Shown here: positions 31,765 through 44,226 of the stretch, in pieces
Layout of the letters: every line of letters begins with the position of its first letter
Position numbering within the stretch: the first letter of the stretch is position 1
From: Cannabis sativa
Taxonomy: Eukaryota; Streptophyta; Magnoliopsida; Rosales; Cannabaceae
NCBI RefSeq assembly: GCF_029168945.1
Contig: NC_083603.1
Coordinates: 20,894,001 to 20,958,000 of the forward strand
Direction of reading: 5' to 3'
Length of the DNA stretch: 64,000 bases
Notes under the pieces: generated by a model
What the model was told of the DNA's origin: nothing
The model's input: the letters and a program-made list of their open reading frames with translations, nothing else
The model's database searches: none
Program-made: the position numbers and the translations under genes

Positions 31765-34215
31765 CTTTGTCGGAAATGTCATCGGCGCGGGAGAAGTCAC
31801 CAAAAAAGTCACTGGCGCCGGAAAAACTATCGGCGCCGGAAAAGTCACCGGAAAAATCATCGTCGCCGAAAAAATCACAATCGCCGGAAAAAGTCACCAG
31901 AAGTAGATGTGTCAAATATAAACAAAAATAGAACCGGTTATAATTGAAATATAACCAGTTCTGTAATACAAGGAATAAAAACAAATAAAACAAAATAACT
32001 CAAACTAATTATAATTAAATTATAACCGGTTATAACTAATAAAGAACTAGTTATATAATATAATGAATACAAACAAGTAACACACAATAATTCAAACCGA
32101 TTACAATTAAAAAATAAAGGGGTAATCAGTTCCTAAAACACTGAAACATAAATTTAAAAACAAAACTAGTTCTACAATAAAAAATCTCATAACACATAAT
32201 ACCTCATGAAACCGATTATAATTTTTTTAAAAAAAATGGAGATCAATTTCAAAAAATATTGAGGCATAAATATAAAAAGAACCAGTTCCATAACAAAATA
32301 AATAAACACAAATAATAACACACAATAACTCAATATAATATAAAGAAACCGTATATTTATCAACTAGTTAAAAATTTAAGACAAAAAATTGGTTCCGTAA
32401 AGCAACTAAGATAAAAACTCACACACAAAAATCAGTTAAATAAAATAGCTTAAACAAAAACATTCATTCAACATGCTCCAACTCAACAAATAATTACACT
32501 CATGCCATATCTACCTCAAAAATACTCATTCATTATGTCTATATAACCGGTTCTATTTTAGTTACAACCGGTTTGAGTTATTTTGTATTTTGTTTTTATT
32601 AATTATAACATTGTTATAAAACTGGTTCATTATAACACTATTATAGAACCAGTTCTATTTTAATTATAACTGGTTAAGTTATTTTGTGTTATTTATTTTT
32701 ATTCACTATGTTACAGAACCAGTTATATTTTAATTAAACCGGTTTGCGTTATTTTGTGTTATTTATTTTTATTCATTATGTTATAAAACCAGTTCTTTTT
32801 AAATTAAAACTGGTTTCTGAGTTATTGTGTGTTATTTGTTTTTAGTCATTTTGTTGTGGAACCGAGTCTATTTTAATTTATGTCATCTGATTTTTTATTT
32901 AATCAATTTAAAAATTAATTCTTGAATTATTTATTTTAGAAACTAGTTTTTAATTTAGTTATTTCGAGAACTTATTTTTTATTAAGTTAATTTAAGGAGC
33001 CAGTTTTTTATTGATTTGTTTTATTTAACTGGTTTTGGTGTTTGAGTTTTTATCTTAGTTACTTTACGAAGCTAGTTTTTTTTTTTTTTTCTCAAATTTA
33101 TAACTAGTTGATAAATATAACTGATTTTTTTATATTATATTTTTAGTTATTGTGTGTTATTATTTGTGTTATTTATTTTACTACGGAGCTTGTTCTTTTC
33201 ATATTTATGCTTCAGTATTTTTTCGAATTGATCCTCACCTTTTAAAAAAACTTATAATCGGTTTTATGAGGTACTATGTGTTAAGATGTAGAACTAGTTT
33301 TGTTTTTAATTTATATTTTAGTGTTTTAGGAACTGATTTCCCCTTTATTTTTTAATTGTAACCGGCTTAAATTATTGTGTGTTACTTGTTTGTATTCATT
33401 ATGTTACATGACCGATTCTATTTTAGTTATAATCGGTTTTGAGTTATTTCGTGTTATTGATTTTTATTCATTATAACACTGTTATAGAACCGGTTCTATT
33501 TTAATTATAACCGGTTTAAATTATTCTATGTTATTTATTTTTATTCATTATGTTACAGAATCAGTTATAATTTAATTATAACCGGTTTGAGTTATTTTGT
33601 GTTATTTATTTTTATTCATTATGTTATAGAACCGGTTCTATTTTTATTATATCCGAGACATTTGATCCCCACTTTTTTTTAAAAAAAAAATTATAACCGG
33701 TTTTATGAGGTAATATGTGTTATGAAATATTTTATTGTGAAACTAGTTTTGTCTTTAATTTATATTTCAGTGTTTTAGGAATTGATTTCTTCTTTGTTTT
33801 TAATTGTAATCGGTTTGAGTTATTACGTGTTACTTGTTTGTATTCATTATGTAATATAACCGGTTCTATTTTAGTTATAACCAATTTGAGTTCTTTCGTG
33901 TTATTTGTTTTTATTCATTATAACACTGTTATAGAACTGGTTCTATTTTAATTATAACTGGTTTGAGTTATTTTATGTTATTTATATTTATTTATTATGT
34001 TACAGAACCGATTATATTTTAATCATAACCAGTTTGAGTTATTAGTTTTTATTCGTATAACCGGCTATATTTTTAGTTATATATGAGACATTTATTTTGG
34101 TGACTTTTCTAGTGACTTTTCTGGCGACGTTGACTTTTCTGTTGACTTTCCGGCCACGATGACTTTTCTAGCGACCTTTCCGACAATTTTTCCAACGACC
34201 GTGATTTCATATCTT
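31765..34215. repeat. large fold-back built from AACCGGTT subrepeats
   Basis: At the left end GTCACCGGAAAA-type repeats (31780-31910) face their reverse complement, CTTTTCTGGCGAC-type repeats (34095-34200). Inside, units of about 70 bp with GAACCGGTTCTATTTTAATTA, a second AACCGGTT and GTGTTATTTATTTTTATTCA run leftward on the left arm (about 31920-32450). They run rightward on the right arm (about 32540-34080). So the whole is an inverted repeat whose arms are degenerate satellites. Frames across it are low-complexity and not genes. It may be a fold-back or MULE-derived element; no target duplication was found. Confidence 0.65.
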
Positions 34216-34933
34216 AAATTAGTAATCAATTTTATGGGTTACTGAAAAGTATTTTTTTTAATAAATTTTAAAATTATTAACTTTTTCATATGAATTTTTG
34301 TGAAATTTAAAGTTTGGTTACTTATCTCTTAATAAAGTGTAAAAGAAACTAAAATGTTACTTTTTATTTATGTCATTTTGACATGTTAGAATCATAGATT
34401 TTTTGACCAAACAAAATTTTTGGAATCAAAGTAATTTATAGTTTCTTTTATATTTTTTTTCTTAATAAAAAAAAAGAATTCATAAATTAAACAAATTGTT
34501 TTTACCTGTTAACTAATCTCAAAGGTGACTATAAATTGTTTGTAATTTTACATGTAAAAGTTACCATAAGATATGTATTCTATATAAACTTATTTTATTT
34601 TAAATTTTATATATCTTTAAAAATAATAAATAATGTGAAAATTGTTATAAAAATAAATAAACTAAAATGAAACATAATTGTATCTTACTCAACAATATAC
34701 TGGATCAAAATGAAATTATAGTTTTAAAAGTTAACCACCTAAAATAAGTAACAAAAATATATATGAGATAATATTTTTCACAAACCAAATGATATTTTAG
34801 TGTCCTATTTTTGAAATGACATCTCATAATTTTTAAATATAATTTTTTTTTTTGATTAACAACATATAAAATAAACTAAAAAATTGCTTTGACTTTGAAT
34901 ATATGGTTTCAACATTTTTAAATGATCACATTG
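34216..34933. other. AT-rich noncoding region
   Basis: No gene or element is recognised; many A and T runs. Confidence 0.55.
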
Positions 34934-34943
34934 AAAAAGTATA

Positions 34944-35279
34944 GGGTAATTAGTAATTTTTCCCTCTGAATTTTGACATGTACTAAATCTTGCCCCCTGA
35001 ACTTTTTTGGCCTTTAGAAATTTCCCCCGAACTATTGAGATTGTTAAATTTAAGGACTTTTGTCTAATTTTATTCAATTTTACTGTTTCAGTGATTGTTT
35101 ATGTACTAAATCATGCCCCTTGAACTTTCATCCATGTTAGAATTTTTTACTAAAATTAGACAAAAATTCTTAAATTTAACAATCTCAATAGTTCAATGGG
35201 AATTTTTAACGGCTAAAAAAGTTCAGGGGGCACGATTTAGTACATGTCAAAGTTCGAAAGGAAAAATTACTAATTAGCC
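34944..35279. mobile_element. palindromic MITE (Mutator-like)
   Basis: 336 bp made almost entirely of two inverted arms of about 135 bp (left 34944-35080, right about 35140-35279) with ends GG(G/C)TAATTAGTAATTTTTCC. Flanks AAAAGTATA (34935-34943) and AAAATTATA (35280-35288) match at 8 of 9 positions, suggesting a 9-bp MULE-type target duplication. RNA from it would fold into one long hairpin. Confidence 0.75.
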
Positions 35280-35288
35280 AAAATTATA

Positions 35289-36028
35289 TTGAAGTGGCAC
35301 TATGTTTGAGCCCAGACTAATGGTGTAACTGATTTTTTTTAAATGATAAAAATAAATATTAAATAAAGAAAAAAAAATAGATTGGTGTTATTTAAAAAAA
35401 AAAAAAAATGAATCAGGCACTAAAAAACAAAAAAAAAAAAAAAAAAAAAGAGAAATACAAGTAAATAGTTCTATTTATAACTTTACTGATAGTTAATGTC
35501 CTTTTTGTTTTAAATAATAAAACAAATATCATTTTTTTACTTTTTAATACCTAAAATACCATTCATTATATAAAAGGTATTATAAAAATACCTTAAAGTA
35601 ATATGAATATAACATACAAATACTATATATTAGAGTAATATGAGTATTATGTCCTTTTTTTACTTTTGCTGATATGTATTCTTTTAATTTTATTTTTATT
35701 TCTTTCCTTCAAGATATATAATATAACATAAAAATATTATACCTTAGAGTAATATGAATATACTACAACAATCCTATAGTCAAATAAATATATATATAAA
35801 AAAAACTTAAATAAACTTCCCCAAGTTTTTTTTCTCTTTCTTTCATGATATACCATAGCAAACAAAAACAATGTACCACTCTATTTATTTAATTTTTATT
35901 TATTAATATATCATAGCACATAATAAAGATATATCGTACAAAATAAAAAAAAAATACTAAAAACTTAAATTAATATTTAATAGTTTTTTTTTTCTTTTTT
36001 TCCTTCATGATATACCATATCACATACA
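35289..36028. other. AT-rich region with loose repeats
   Basis: Contains a long poly-A tract (about 35431-35449) and several copies of phrases such as AGAGTAATATGAATAT and TTCATGATATACCATA. No gene. Confidence 0.5.
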
Positions 36029-36282
36029 TGTTAGAATTATTATAATGGACTAATACAATCATAGGTTTAATTCCATAATACACAATCATTAACTATCTGC
36101 CTAATATTGCTAATAACCATAATGGGATGGTTATCAACTTAATTATGTGTTAGAGGCACATGAGAGCACCCTCAATACTATAGTTGGCCCATTAAATTAT
36201 AGTTTACCATTATTGAACCACTTAAGCCCAATTTGTATATAACCCCTTAGGATTATAAGAGTATGAGATATATATAGGGATT
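36029..36282 (+). repeat. possible truncated copia-like LTR
   Basis: Begins TGTTAGAATTATTATAATGG, as many copia LTRs do, is less AT-rich than its surroundings and has a TATATAACCCC box near 36236-36247. No 3' end, internal region or target duplication was found. Could equally be another dispersed repeat. Confidence 0.3.
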
Positions 36283-37286
36283 TTTTCAATATTATACTTA
36301 AAATTGATTTTATTTACAAAAATACATTTAAGAAAATTATTTGCACAAATATCGTTGTGCCACATCAGCATACATACCAAAATTCAAAACAATTATCAAA
36401 AATGAAAAAAAAAAAAGGAGAAATTTCGTTTCCAGAAATTCACTTTTTGGGAGTTTTGAAAAAAGCAAACCATTTAGTTGCTTTTGATTTGAATAAAATA
36501 TCAATTGGTTACTTTTCCATTAAACAATTTATTCCAGAATTTTACACATATATAAATAATAAAATAATATGTGAGAAACATATATTTTTCTTTCTCCAAA
36601 AAAAGATGACTAATATTAAAAGAAATTTTTTTGTTTCTTTTTATTATATATTTTTAGGTTATATTATGTTATTTTATTGTTTAAGATACCTTGAGGTTAC
36701 TTTTTTTCTTTTCTTCTTTTTTTTTTTTTCAATGTAACTCATATGATGTTTCAGATGCTATTCAATTTATTTACATTATTAAAATAGTTTTATAAAAATA
36801 AGTTTATTTTTATTTAATCTTGTAATGTCTAAATATAAAAATAAAAAAAATTATTTTTTAGTAACTTATTAAGTTGTTTGATACATTTAATTTTATTTAA
36901 ATTTAAATATTATTCATTTATTTATTAATAAAATATAGAAAAATCTAAAATACTTAGTAAAAAGAAAAAGAAAGAGAATGTTTGACAAGTGTATATCATT
37001 ATTAAAAAAAATAACTTCACTGTCTATTCATGTGTTACATTAAGACAAAACAAAGTGACAAAACAAAGTAATCAGCAAACAAAAAAAAAAAACAAAAGAA
37101 AAAGAGAAAGCATGATAATTGTTACATAACACATATAAGAAGAGAGAGTATGTAAGTACGTATACACATTCCTAAAAAAATTAATAAAATAATGGTATAT
37201 TTTAAAATTAATTAGGTAGTGTTAAATGTGGTATTTTTTACAGTATTTCTCCACTCAGCGTAAATTTCTCATATATATATATAAAT
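36283..37286. other. AT-rich noncoding region
   Basis: The 126-codon frame at 36357-36737 is rich in K and F and shows no domain; I do not accept it as a gene. The rest is A/T runs. Confidence 0.5.
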
Positions 37287-37479
37287 ATATATCTATTCTA
37301 TATAAAGTGTGTCTATATAACAGAATTTTTGGTTTATGAGAAATTCATGGGTGACTTTTTATTTATAATAAAAATAAAATGGTTTATTAATAAAAATAAA
37401 ATAGTTTATGAAAAATTCATGGGTCACTTTTTATTTATATATAATAAAATAAATCTCATTAAATCTAAAAAAATACATT
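37287..37479 (+). repeat. inverted repeat arm A (partner at 41277)
   Basis: About 190 bp matching the reverse complement of 41277-41453 at roughly 85-90% by eye. Shared phrases are TATATAACAGAATT and GAGAAATTCATGGGTGACTT. A partial third copy lies at about 37670-37800 in the same orientation as arm A. Confidence 0.75.
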
Positions 37480-39120
37480 AGGTTTTTGCTTTGTACATCT
37501 ACTATTGGCTTTTCTAAATATACTTATGTTATTTAGTTAGATTTTATTCTAAATAAGAATTTACTAATATTTATATTGTATATATATATATATATTGCTA
37601 AAGAATTTTTCTATTTACTTTTTTGGCTCGATCAGGTTATAATTGTTTGCCTCCACATCTGAATCTGAATATATAAAATGTGGTTATATAAACGAATTCT
37701 TGGTTTATGAGAAATTATTGAGTGACATTTTTTAAAAAAAAAATTCTTTTTTTTTTATATAAAATGTGGCTATGTAACAGAATTCTTGGTTTAATGTTAT
37801 TATTTATTTTTCTATCAAAATGTTAACAGAATATTCTAATATTTGACAGAATATTGTGATTAGAAAACGTTAATAACAATTGATTAATTTTAGCTAAATA
37901 ATCCTACCAAAATTTAATCTAACAAATTTCTCTCTCTAGAGCAAAAACTCTAGTCTCCAACACAACATTTACCAGTTTATAACCTTAGTTATAATTTCTT
38001 AAGATATATTTTATAATTTTAATTTTCATTTTAAAATTTGAAAAATACTAATGAAGACAACATGCTACATGCTATTATACAAAAGTATTGCATTTATATA
38101 TCCCACGATGTTTCAAAAATACTTTGGAAAGTTCATCTTGAATTAATTATTAATATGTAATAAAAGATATTAGTTATTATATTATTACTTCAAACAAAAG
38201 AAAGTTCTAGCGGTGCTTCTACTTTCTAATCATCTCTTGGTTTCGGGCAGAAAGTCATATTCATATGTTATGTGTACGTTAAATTTTCGTTAATAGTACA
38301 GGGAAGAGAGTATAGTCTTACAGAACTTGAAATGTGAACCTGAGTTGTCAGTATATGCATAAACCTCAATTTTGGCTTCTTTAACCAGTTGTCACACATA
38401 AGTTACTTACTCTGAATTTATAACCATTTACAATTTTTTAATACTCAAAAAGTTACCGAGTTTGTTTTCTATAGCTCCTCTTATTAAGGTAGAAAAATAT
38501 TTTTAGATAGACTCCTCTATTCCGTTTATTAAATGAATAATTTTCAAGTTGACACATTAACTTAAAAATGTCACAATAATGACCTACTACAAAGTATACA
38601 CTTATATTCATTTTATTTATTGAGAATTAAAACTTCAATCTTCTTAACTAGATTAGCCAAACACACACAATATTTAGACATAAACACAAGACACAATATT
38701 ATAACTTGTTGAATCGTTTTTTTTTTAAATCTACTTTATTCCTTTATTAATAAAACTAGTAAAGAGAATAAAAAAAAAGAATTGGTCAGAGAAAAAAAAA
38801 AGAGAAAATATATATTATTATTAAATAATAATATAGATCCACTTTTCTCTCTAACTTTCCACTTCCCACTCTTATCACTTTTCACATAACCTAAAAAAAA
38901 TAGAGTTATAAAAAGAAGAAAATCAGCCAAAAAAAGAGGAGGAGGAGAGTATCGCATTTGGCAAAGAAAAAAATAGAGAAAGAAAACAGAGAGAAAGAGA
39001 TAAAAAAGTCACTGCCATTGTTGTTCTTCCAAGTATTCAAGGTCTTCAAAATGCATGCATTCCTCTTTCTCTCTCCCTCTCTCTCTTTTACTTTGTATTT
39101 GTTCTTTTCTTTACTTATTT
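37480..39120. other. AT-rich noncoding region
   Basis: Holds the partial arm-A copy (37670-37800) and long A/T runs. A purine-rich then CT-rich segment at about 38930-39110 resembles a 5' UTR followed by (CT)n, but no coding frame follows; the frames at 38736-38957 and 38958-39146 are low complexity. Confidence 0.5.
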
Positions 39121-39520
39121 ATGGAATGCCCTCATTCTGTAAATGAAAAAGCATGCCCTCATCCATGAAATGCCCTCATTCCGCTAATTAAAAAAGATGC
39201 TCTCATCCATGGAATGTCCTCATTTCACCAATTAAAAAGGATGCCCTCATCCATGGAATACCCTCATTCCGCCAATTAAAAAGGATGCCCTTATCCATGG
39301 AATGCCATCATTTCGCCAATTAAAAAGGATGCCCTCATCCATGGAATGCCGTCATTCCGCCAATTAAGAAAGGATGTCCTCATCCATGGAATGCCCTCAT
39401 TCCGCTAATTAAAAAAGATGCCCTCATCCATGAAATGCCCTCATTCTGCCAATTAAAAAGGATGCCCTTATCCATGGAATGCTCTCATTCCATATATTAA
39501 AAGAATACTCTCACTCCCTC
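39121..39520 (+). repeat. 44-bp minisatellite, about nine copies
   Basis: The unit is about 44 bp: ATGCCCTCATCCATGGA, then ATGCCCTCATTCCGCC and AATTAAAAAGG. Within it the ATGCCCTCAT motif occurs twice, so the unit grew from a half-unit of about 22 bp. Copies differ by point changes and one 1-bp indel; the outer copies are more diverged. Confidence 0.9.
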
Positions 39521-40968
39521 AAATTTTCTTTTCTGCTATGATATTAATTTTGATAAAAAAAAATACAACCAAAGAAAAAATTGGTTAATATTCTAGATGT
39601 AAACGTTAATCTGGAATTTATATGTGTATATATACTCACATAATATATACATGCTACTTTATTCTTGAATTTCAGTAAAAAAAAAATAAAAATAAAAATA
39701 CCAAGCATATATCATTATACTGGATTGAAAAAGAAAGCAGGGATATGTATTCTTTATTTGGATCACAAATCGAAAAATTTGGCCAACATAAAAGTATATG
39801 TATATATAATATATGAAACGTAATTATGCGCCTTTAATATATATTTATATATTAGAAAAAACTACGGGCAAGGCACGTATACTAAATTTTATGTTAGTTT
39901 TTTTCTATGTTATTTAAAAGTGATACAATTAAAAATTAAAGAAAAAAATATTATTAGTTATTAGGTGAGATTATTATTATGGGTATCAAAATATTATAGT
40001 TTATAATGTTGTCAATTAAAAGTTAATACCGAATGCAATATATTAGTATTTAAGAAAGCTTGATGATTTAAATATGTTCTTAAGTTAATCCAAAAATAAA
40101 TTAAAAATTGATGTTCCAATACTTAAAGAAACATTACTTAAATGGGTGTAAGATAAAAAGAAAATTAAAAATCAATCTCTAAATTGTTCATAATTGAAGA
40201 TAGCATTTGTCTAAAAATTGTAGATAAGAAAACTAATGATAGTCATTGGTGGATTTCAATCTTCATTTGCTTCGATAGAGACAATAGTGTAATTTTTATA
40301 TTTTGCACTTTTCATTCTAGCCAAGTCTGCATATATGTGGATTATTTATTTTTTCGTTGATAAATTGAATATGGTAGTGTCGACAAAAAGTGAAAATCAT
40401 GTTTAACAAAAAGTGATAGTATTCTATAACAAATACTATTAAATGTGCAAAGAAGATTATGGACCTTGATTGGTGCCTTTAGGTTGTAAAAAATTGATTG
40501 TGAGCAATACAAATATTCTGATTCATCAAAAAAAATACTATTGAATTATTTGAATTTAAATTATTTTAAAATACTATTTTATTAAAATAAAACTCTATAC
40601 CATTAAAATTTCATATTTATCTTTATTCAAGAAAGAAAAAAAAAATTGATAAAAGAAAAAAGAAAAAAAAAATGAAAAGTTTCTATTATTATCTTTACTG
40701 CCTTTCTAGATGTGAATAATGGTCTCTTCTTTCTTCCATATTCTTCTTTATATATTGTGTTTGCAGCATATCTGTAAATTATTACGTAACTTTAAAAAAC
40801 TTTTATTGTTAGGTTTTGTATTTTACGAAAGTAACTTTTATAATAATTACATAAAAAAAGTTATACATACATACATAGGACCAATATTAATGTGAATACA
40901 ATTTTAATAAAAAATAATATGGATGATATATACAACAATAAATTTGTTTAATTACAAAGAAAAATAAA
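39521..40968. other. AT-rich noncoding region (3' of the polygalacturonase exon)
   Basis: No open frame of interest. On the minus strand the part near 40968 would be the 3' UTR of the exon at 40969-41193. No convincing polyadenylation signal can be singled out in such A/T-rich DNA. Confidence 0.5.
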
Positions 40969-41193
40969 TTAATTTAATAGACAACTATCAGGTAAAATAG
41001 TACCAAAAGATATTTCTTTGGCATTGGTACAAAGAGACTGAGCTGGTTTATTTTGAAAACTCAAGTTCACATCTTCCAATCTAATCCCATTGCATGAATT
41101 TCTAGAGCTACAATCAAACTTTGTTGCTATTGTTGTTGCAGATGTTCCTTTTATGTTTTTGTAAGTTATGTCATTGATCTTTATACCAGTCAC
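40969..41193 (-). pseudogene. polygalacturonase (GH28) last exon, orphan
   Basis: Minus-strand exon starting right after a TTTTATAG acceptor and ending at TAA 40969-40971, 74 codons. The translation has VTGIKINDITYKNIKGTSAT, KFDCSSRNSCNGIRLEDVNL and a closing PDSCL, which is the conserved C-terminal exon of plant exo-/endo-polygalacturonases that hydrolyse pectin in the cell wall. The frame is intact and the Cys pairs are kept. No upstream exon with the catalytic Asp motifs (NTDG, DD, GHG) is seen; next upstream are arm B and the gypsy-2 insertion. Either the gene was truncated, or its other exons lie beyond the 22 kb of inserted DNA. Confidence 0.8.
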
Positions 41194-41276
41194 CTATAAA
41201 AATGTATATATATATATATATGATCATCAATATATGTTTTATACAATTATATATTCCTTTTATGTTTGCAGCATAT

Positions 41277-41453
41277 ATTTTTTTTTAGATTTAATAGGAT
41301 TTATTTATTTATTTTATTATATATAAATAAAAAGTGACCCATGAATTTCTCATAAATCATTTTATTTTTAATATAAATAAAAAGTCACCCATGAATTTCT
41401 CATAAACTAAGAATTCTGTTATATAGGCACACTTTCTATAGAATAGATATATA
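41277..41453 (-). repeat. inverted repeat arm B (partner at 37287)
   Basis: Reverse complement of arm A. It lies 80 bp upstream (in gene sense) of the polygalacturonase exon, so the pair encloses that exon and the 44-bp minisatellite. Confidence 0.75.
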
Positions 41454-41514
41454 ACTTCTAAATTGGGGTTTATGCTTAAAAATAGTAGAACCGATCCTAT
41501 ACAAAAATCATGTA

Positions 41515-41832
41515 TTATGGGGGCTATTATGGTAGGGATTGGGTATTTTACCTATCAATAGGGATAGTGAGTTATAGCCCTTGATTTAATCCAATAGCTC
41601 AAATCAACTCTTGAAAACTAGACCAAAATTAATATATTTTTTTATTTATAATTAATCTTTAATATTATTAACTGTAGGTTCAACTAACAAACTCCAAACC
41701 TAACTCCATACCTAATGTTTTTATCTTTCTATTTTATTCTATTTAAAATTTAGTTTTAATTATATATTTTTTTTATTTCAAATTTACCAAAAAAAAATAT
41801 TTTAATTAAATTTATTTTTAAAACAATAATTA
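41515..41832 (+). repeat. inverted repeat arm C, outer part
   Basis: It matches the reverse complement of about 63650-63972 (CAAATCAACTCTTGAAAA, AACTAACAAACTCC and others). The repeat is split by gypsy-2: it resumes at 51505-51675 with the next part (GAGTTCAAT...TTCAAAAG, then AATTTAATAGTTTGAA), matching 63480-63640 in reverse. Confidence 0.75.
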
Positions 41833-44209
41833 TGTAAAGACCGCTTAGTTTAATTTGGAAATTAGCAGCTAATCACGTTTAATTATGAAAATTATTTATA
41901 GCTATTTAAATAATTATTATACTGTTATTATTGAATTCTGAGATGCATTTTATGTCATTCAGTAGTTTTCATAATTTTGCATTTTCGGTGCCCGGTAGCA
42001 TGGAACTCGGTGTTTGGCTCAATAAAATCACAACTTAGTATGTTAGTAGTTTGGGGCGGTTTATTAGACATTGGGAATGTCGAGAATGGCCGAGAATTTA
42101 GAATTTCCCAAAAATACCCCTTTAGTGTTATTTTTGTGATTTTAGTGTGAAGGGGCAAAATGGTCATTTTGCCCCATTGATAGTTTGTCTTTTGTGACTT
42201 AATAAAGTGGAAAATATATGTTTATTTTATTATGTTTTGGCTGAAGTAAAATAGGAGTAAGTGACATTTAATTTCATTTTCATTTCAAAAATCAAAGTTA
42301 GAAAAGAAAAATACAAAATTTTTCAAAAGCTCTCTCTCTTTCCTCTCTCTTTTTCGGCCACTTGAGGCAGCAAGAAAAGTGGATTTTCCTCTTCAATTTC
42401 AAGTGATTTTCAACAAGTTAAAGTGTTTCTAGTTGAGGTATTTCTTGTCTAGTTTTCTTCCTTTGTTTTCTTGAAATTTTTGATGAAAAAGATGAGTAAT
42501 ACATGATGATTTTGATGATGTTGCTGCTGTTAATTGTTGTTGTTGTTTCCATGTTTAAAATGTTGATTTAAGTATGTTTAATTAGGTTGAATTGCATGCT
42601 AGTTATTCTTGCTCTAGTTGGATAGATTTCTTGTTAAAAAGCTTGAGTTTTCAAAGAGAAATTGTGTAAATTGTTGCTGTAGTTGTTGCATGAATTAAGG
42701 TTAGTTTTCTGCAGTATTATTATGCTTGTTTATGAAGTTCTAAGCTAGTTTTGAGGCCTGTTAGTGAGCTTTAGCCAAGTTTGAGTTTGAACTCAAAGCT
42801 TGGAGCTCACATGGTGTTTTTCAATTCTGTGCATTCTGGGTGATTTTAATGCTTTAGAAATGTTATTTGGGTTATATGGAACAGGTCTGGAAGGTTTGAG
42901 GTTATTTGGGTTGGATTTGATTGAGTGGTGAATTTTTGAAAAATTCCTGCGAGGAACCGGAATTCCGATTGTGCAACTGGAATTCCGGATGAGGGTCCAG
43001 GAATTCTCAGAACCGGAATTCCGGTTGCAGAATCGGTCTACCGGTTGGGGAATTTTCACGAACCCTAGTTTTCCTCGTTTTTATGTTATTTGGGGTATTG
43101 CCATGCTTTTTATCGATAGGGTAACTTTTAGTTCCTAGTTTAAGTCCCCGGGAAGTGATTTAGCGTATCACTTATAGTGTTGTGATTTTTATGGTTTAGG
43201 AGCCTGTAATCCGCCGCGCAGATAGTTCTAGTCAGGTTGACCGGCACACCTGAATTCAGAATCCAGGTAAGATTAGTATAACAGTATGCATATGTAGATT
43301 ACATGTTTAACGTGCATGTAGGAAGCCTGTTAGATTACATTAGATATGTATGTTGGCTTCGAACCATCCAATTGTGTCACGTCGGTACAGGCTGGAGTAT
43401 GACCAGCAGCCGGAGTATGACCGGTTCGACCGATTAGGCTGACACTGTATCACGTTAGTACAGGCTGGAGTATGACCGGTTCGACCGATTAGGCTGATAC
43501 TTAGGTTGGTGGTTCCGTACTATTTGATGTATCACGTCGGTACAGGCTGGAGTATGATCAGCAGCCAGAGTATGACCGGTTCGATCGATCAGGCTGATAC
43601 TGTAACACGTCGGTACAGGCTGGAGTATGACCAGCAGCCGGAGTATGACCGGTTCGACCGATCAGGCTGTTACTTGTCAATAGTACCGTCCCTATGAACG
43701 TTCAGAACTCAGTATCGTGTTGGACACGGCAGTTAGGGGGACTCAGTATCGTGTTGGACACGGCAGTTAGGGTTGTGGTCAGGCGTATGGGCATCTGATC
43801 ATGACCGGGATTTATGTATGAATATTATTATGCTTTTCTTACTGAGTCTGCCGACTCACAGTGCTATGTTTATGTGTAGGTAAAGGCAAGGCTAAAGCTG
43901 ATGGACCGTGAACTAGCCTATGAAGATTGTACATGTCGAGGCGGTTAGGCCTGGAGCGTACGATCGTCGGGACAGCGAGGCTATTTTTGTAACTAGTCGC
44001 TAGGCGACAAATATTTTGTATAAGCAGTAAACTTTTGTAAATGATTTTGTAATCGGGATCCCGAGTCTTTTGTATAAATATTTTACAAGTTTAATTAAAA
44101 AGCAAAAATTTTAATTAATCACGTTTTCCATAAACCTCGTTGATTAGCAACGAGCTGCACAACATGTTTAAAAATCACGTAATACGCCTATGCTAGTTAG
44201 GGTGTTACA
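41833..44209 (+). repeat. gypsy-2 5' LTR
   Basis: Runs TGTAAAGACC to GGTGTTACA. Contains palindromic ACCGGAATTCCGGTT-type motifs (about 42955-43050) and a subrepeat array of about 72 bp (43374-43680). Confidence 0.95.
43374..43680 (+). repeat. gypsy-2 LTR internal subrepeats (5' copy)
   Basis: Four units of the pattern GT(A/G)TCACGTCGGTACAGG, CTGGAGTATGACC, CAGCAGCCGGAGTATGACC, GGTTCGACCGATCAGG, CTGATACT. Unit 2 lacks one 18-bp step. The corresponding array in the 3' LTR is at 50625-50965. Confidence 0.85.
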
Positions 44210-44210
44210 A

Positions 44211-44226
44211 TTTGGTATCGTAGAGC
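44211..44226 (+). other. gypsy-2 primer-binding site
   Basis: TTTGGTATCGTAGAGC directly after the 5' LTR resembles the Met-tRNA site TGGTATCAGAGC with a substitution and an insertion, so it is decayed or a variant. Confidence 0.7.

Noticed and set aside
31655..31993. 112-codon frame with repeated FSGD-like residues
   Set aside because: It is the translation of the GTCACCGGAAAA repeats at the fold-back end.
33152..33951. Hydrophobic frames that could look like membrane proteins
   Set aside because: They come from T-rich satellite units of the fold-back and recur with the repeat.
36357..36737. 126-codon frame
   Set aside because: Composition is driven by A and T runs (K and F), there is a poly-K start and no domain.
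39121..39520. CRISPR-like array
   Set aside because: Units are contiguous tandem copies without unique spacers, in a plant genome; it is a minisatellite.
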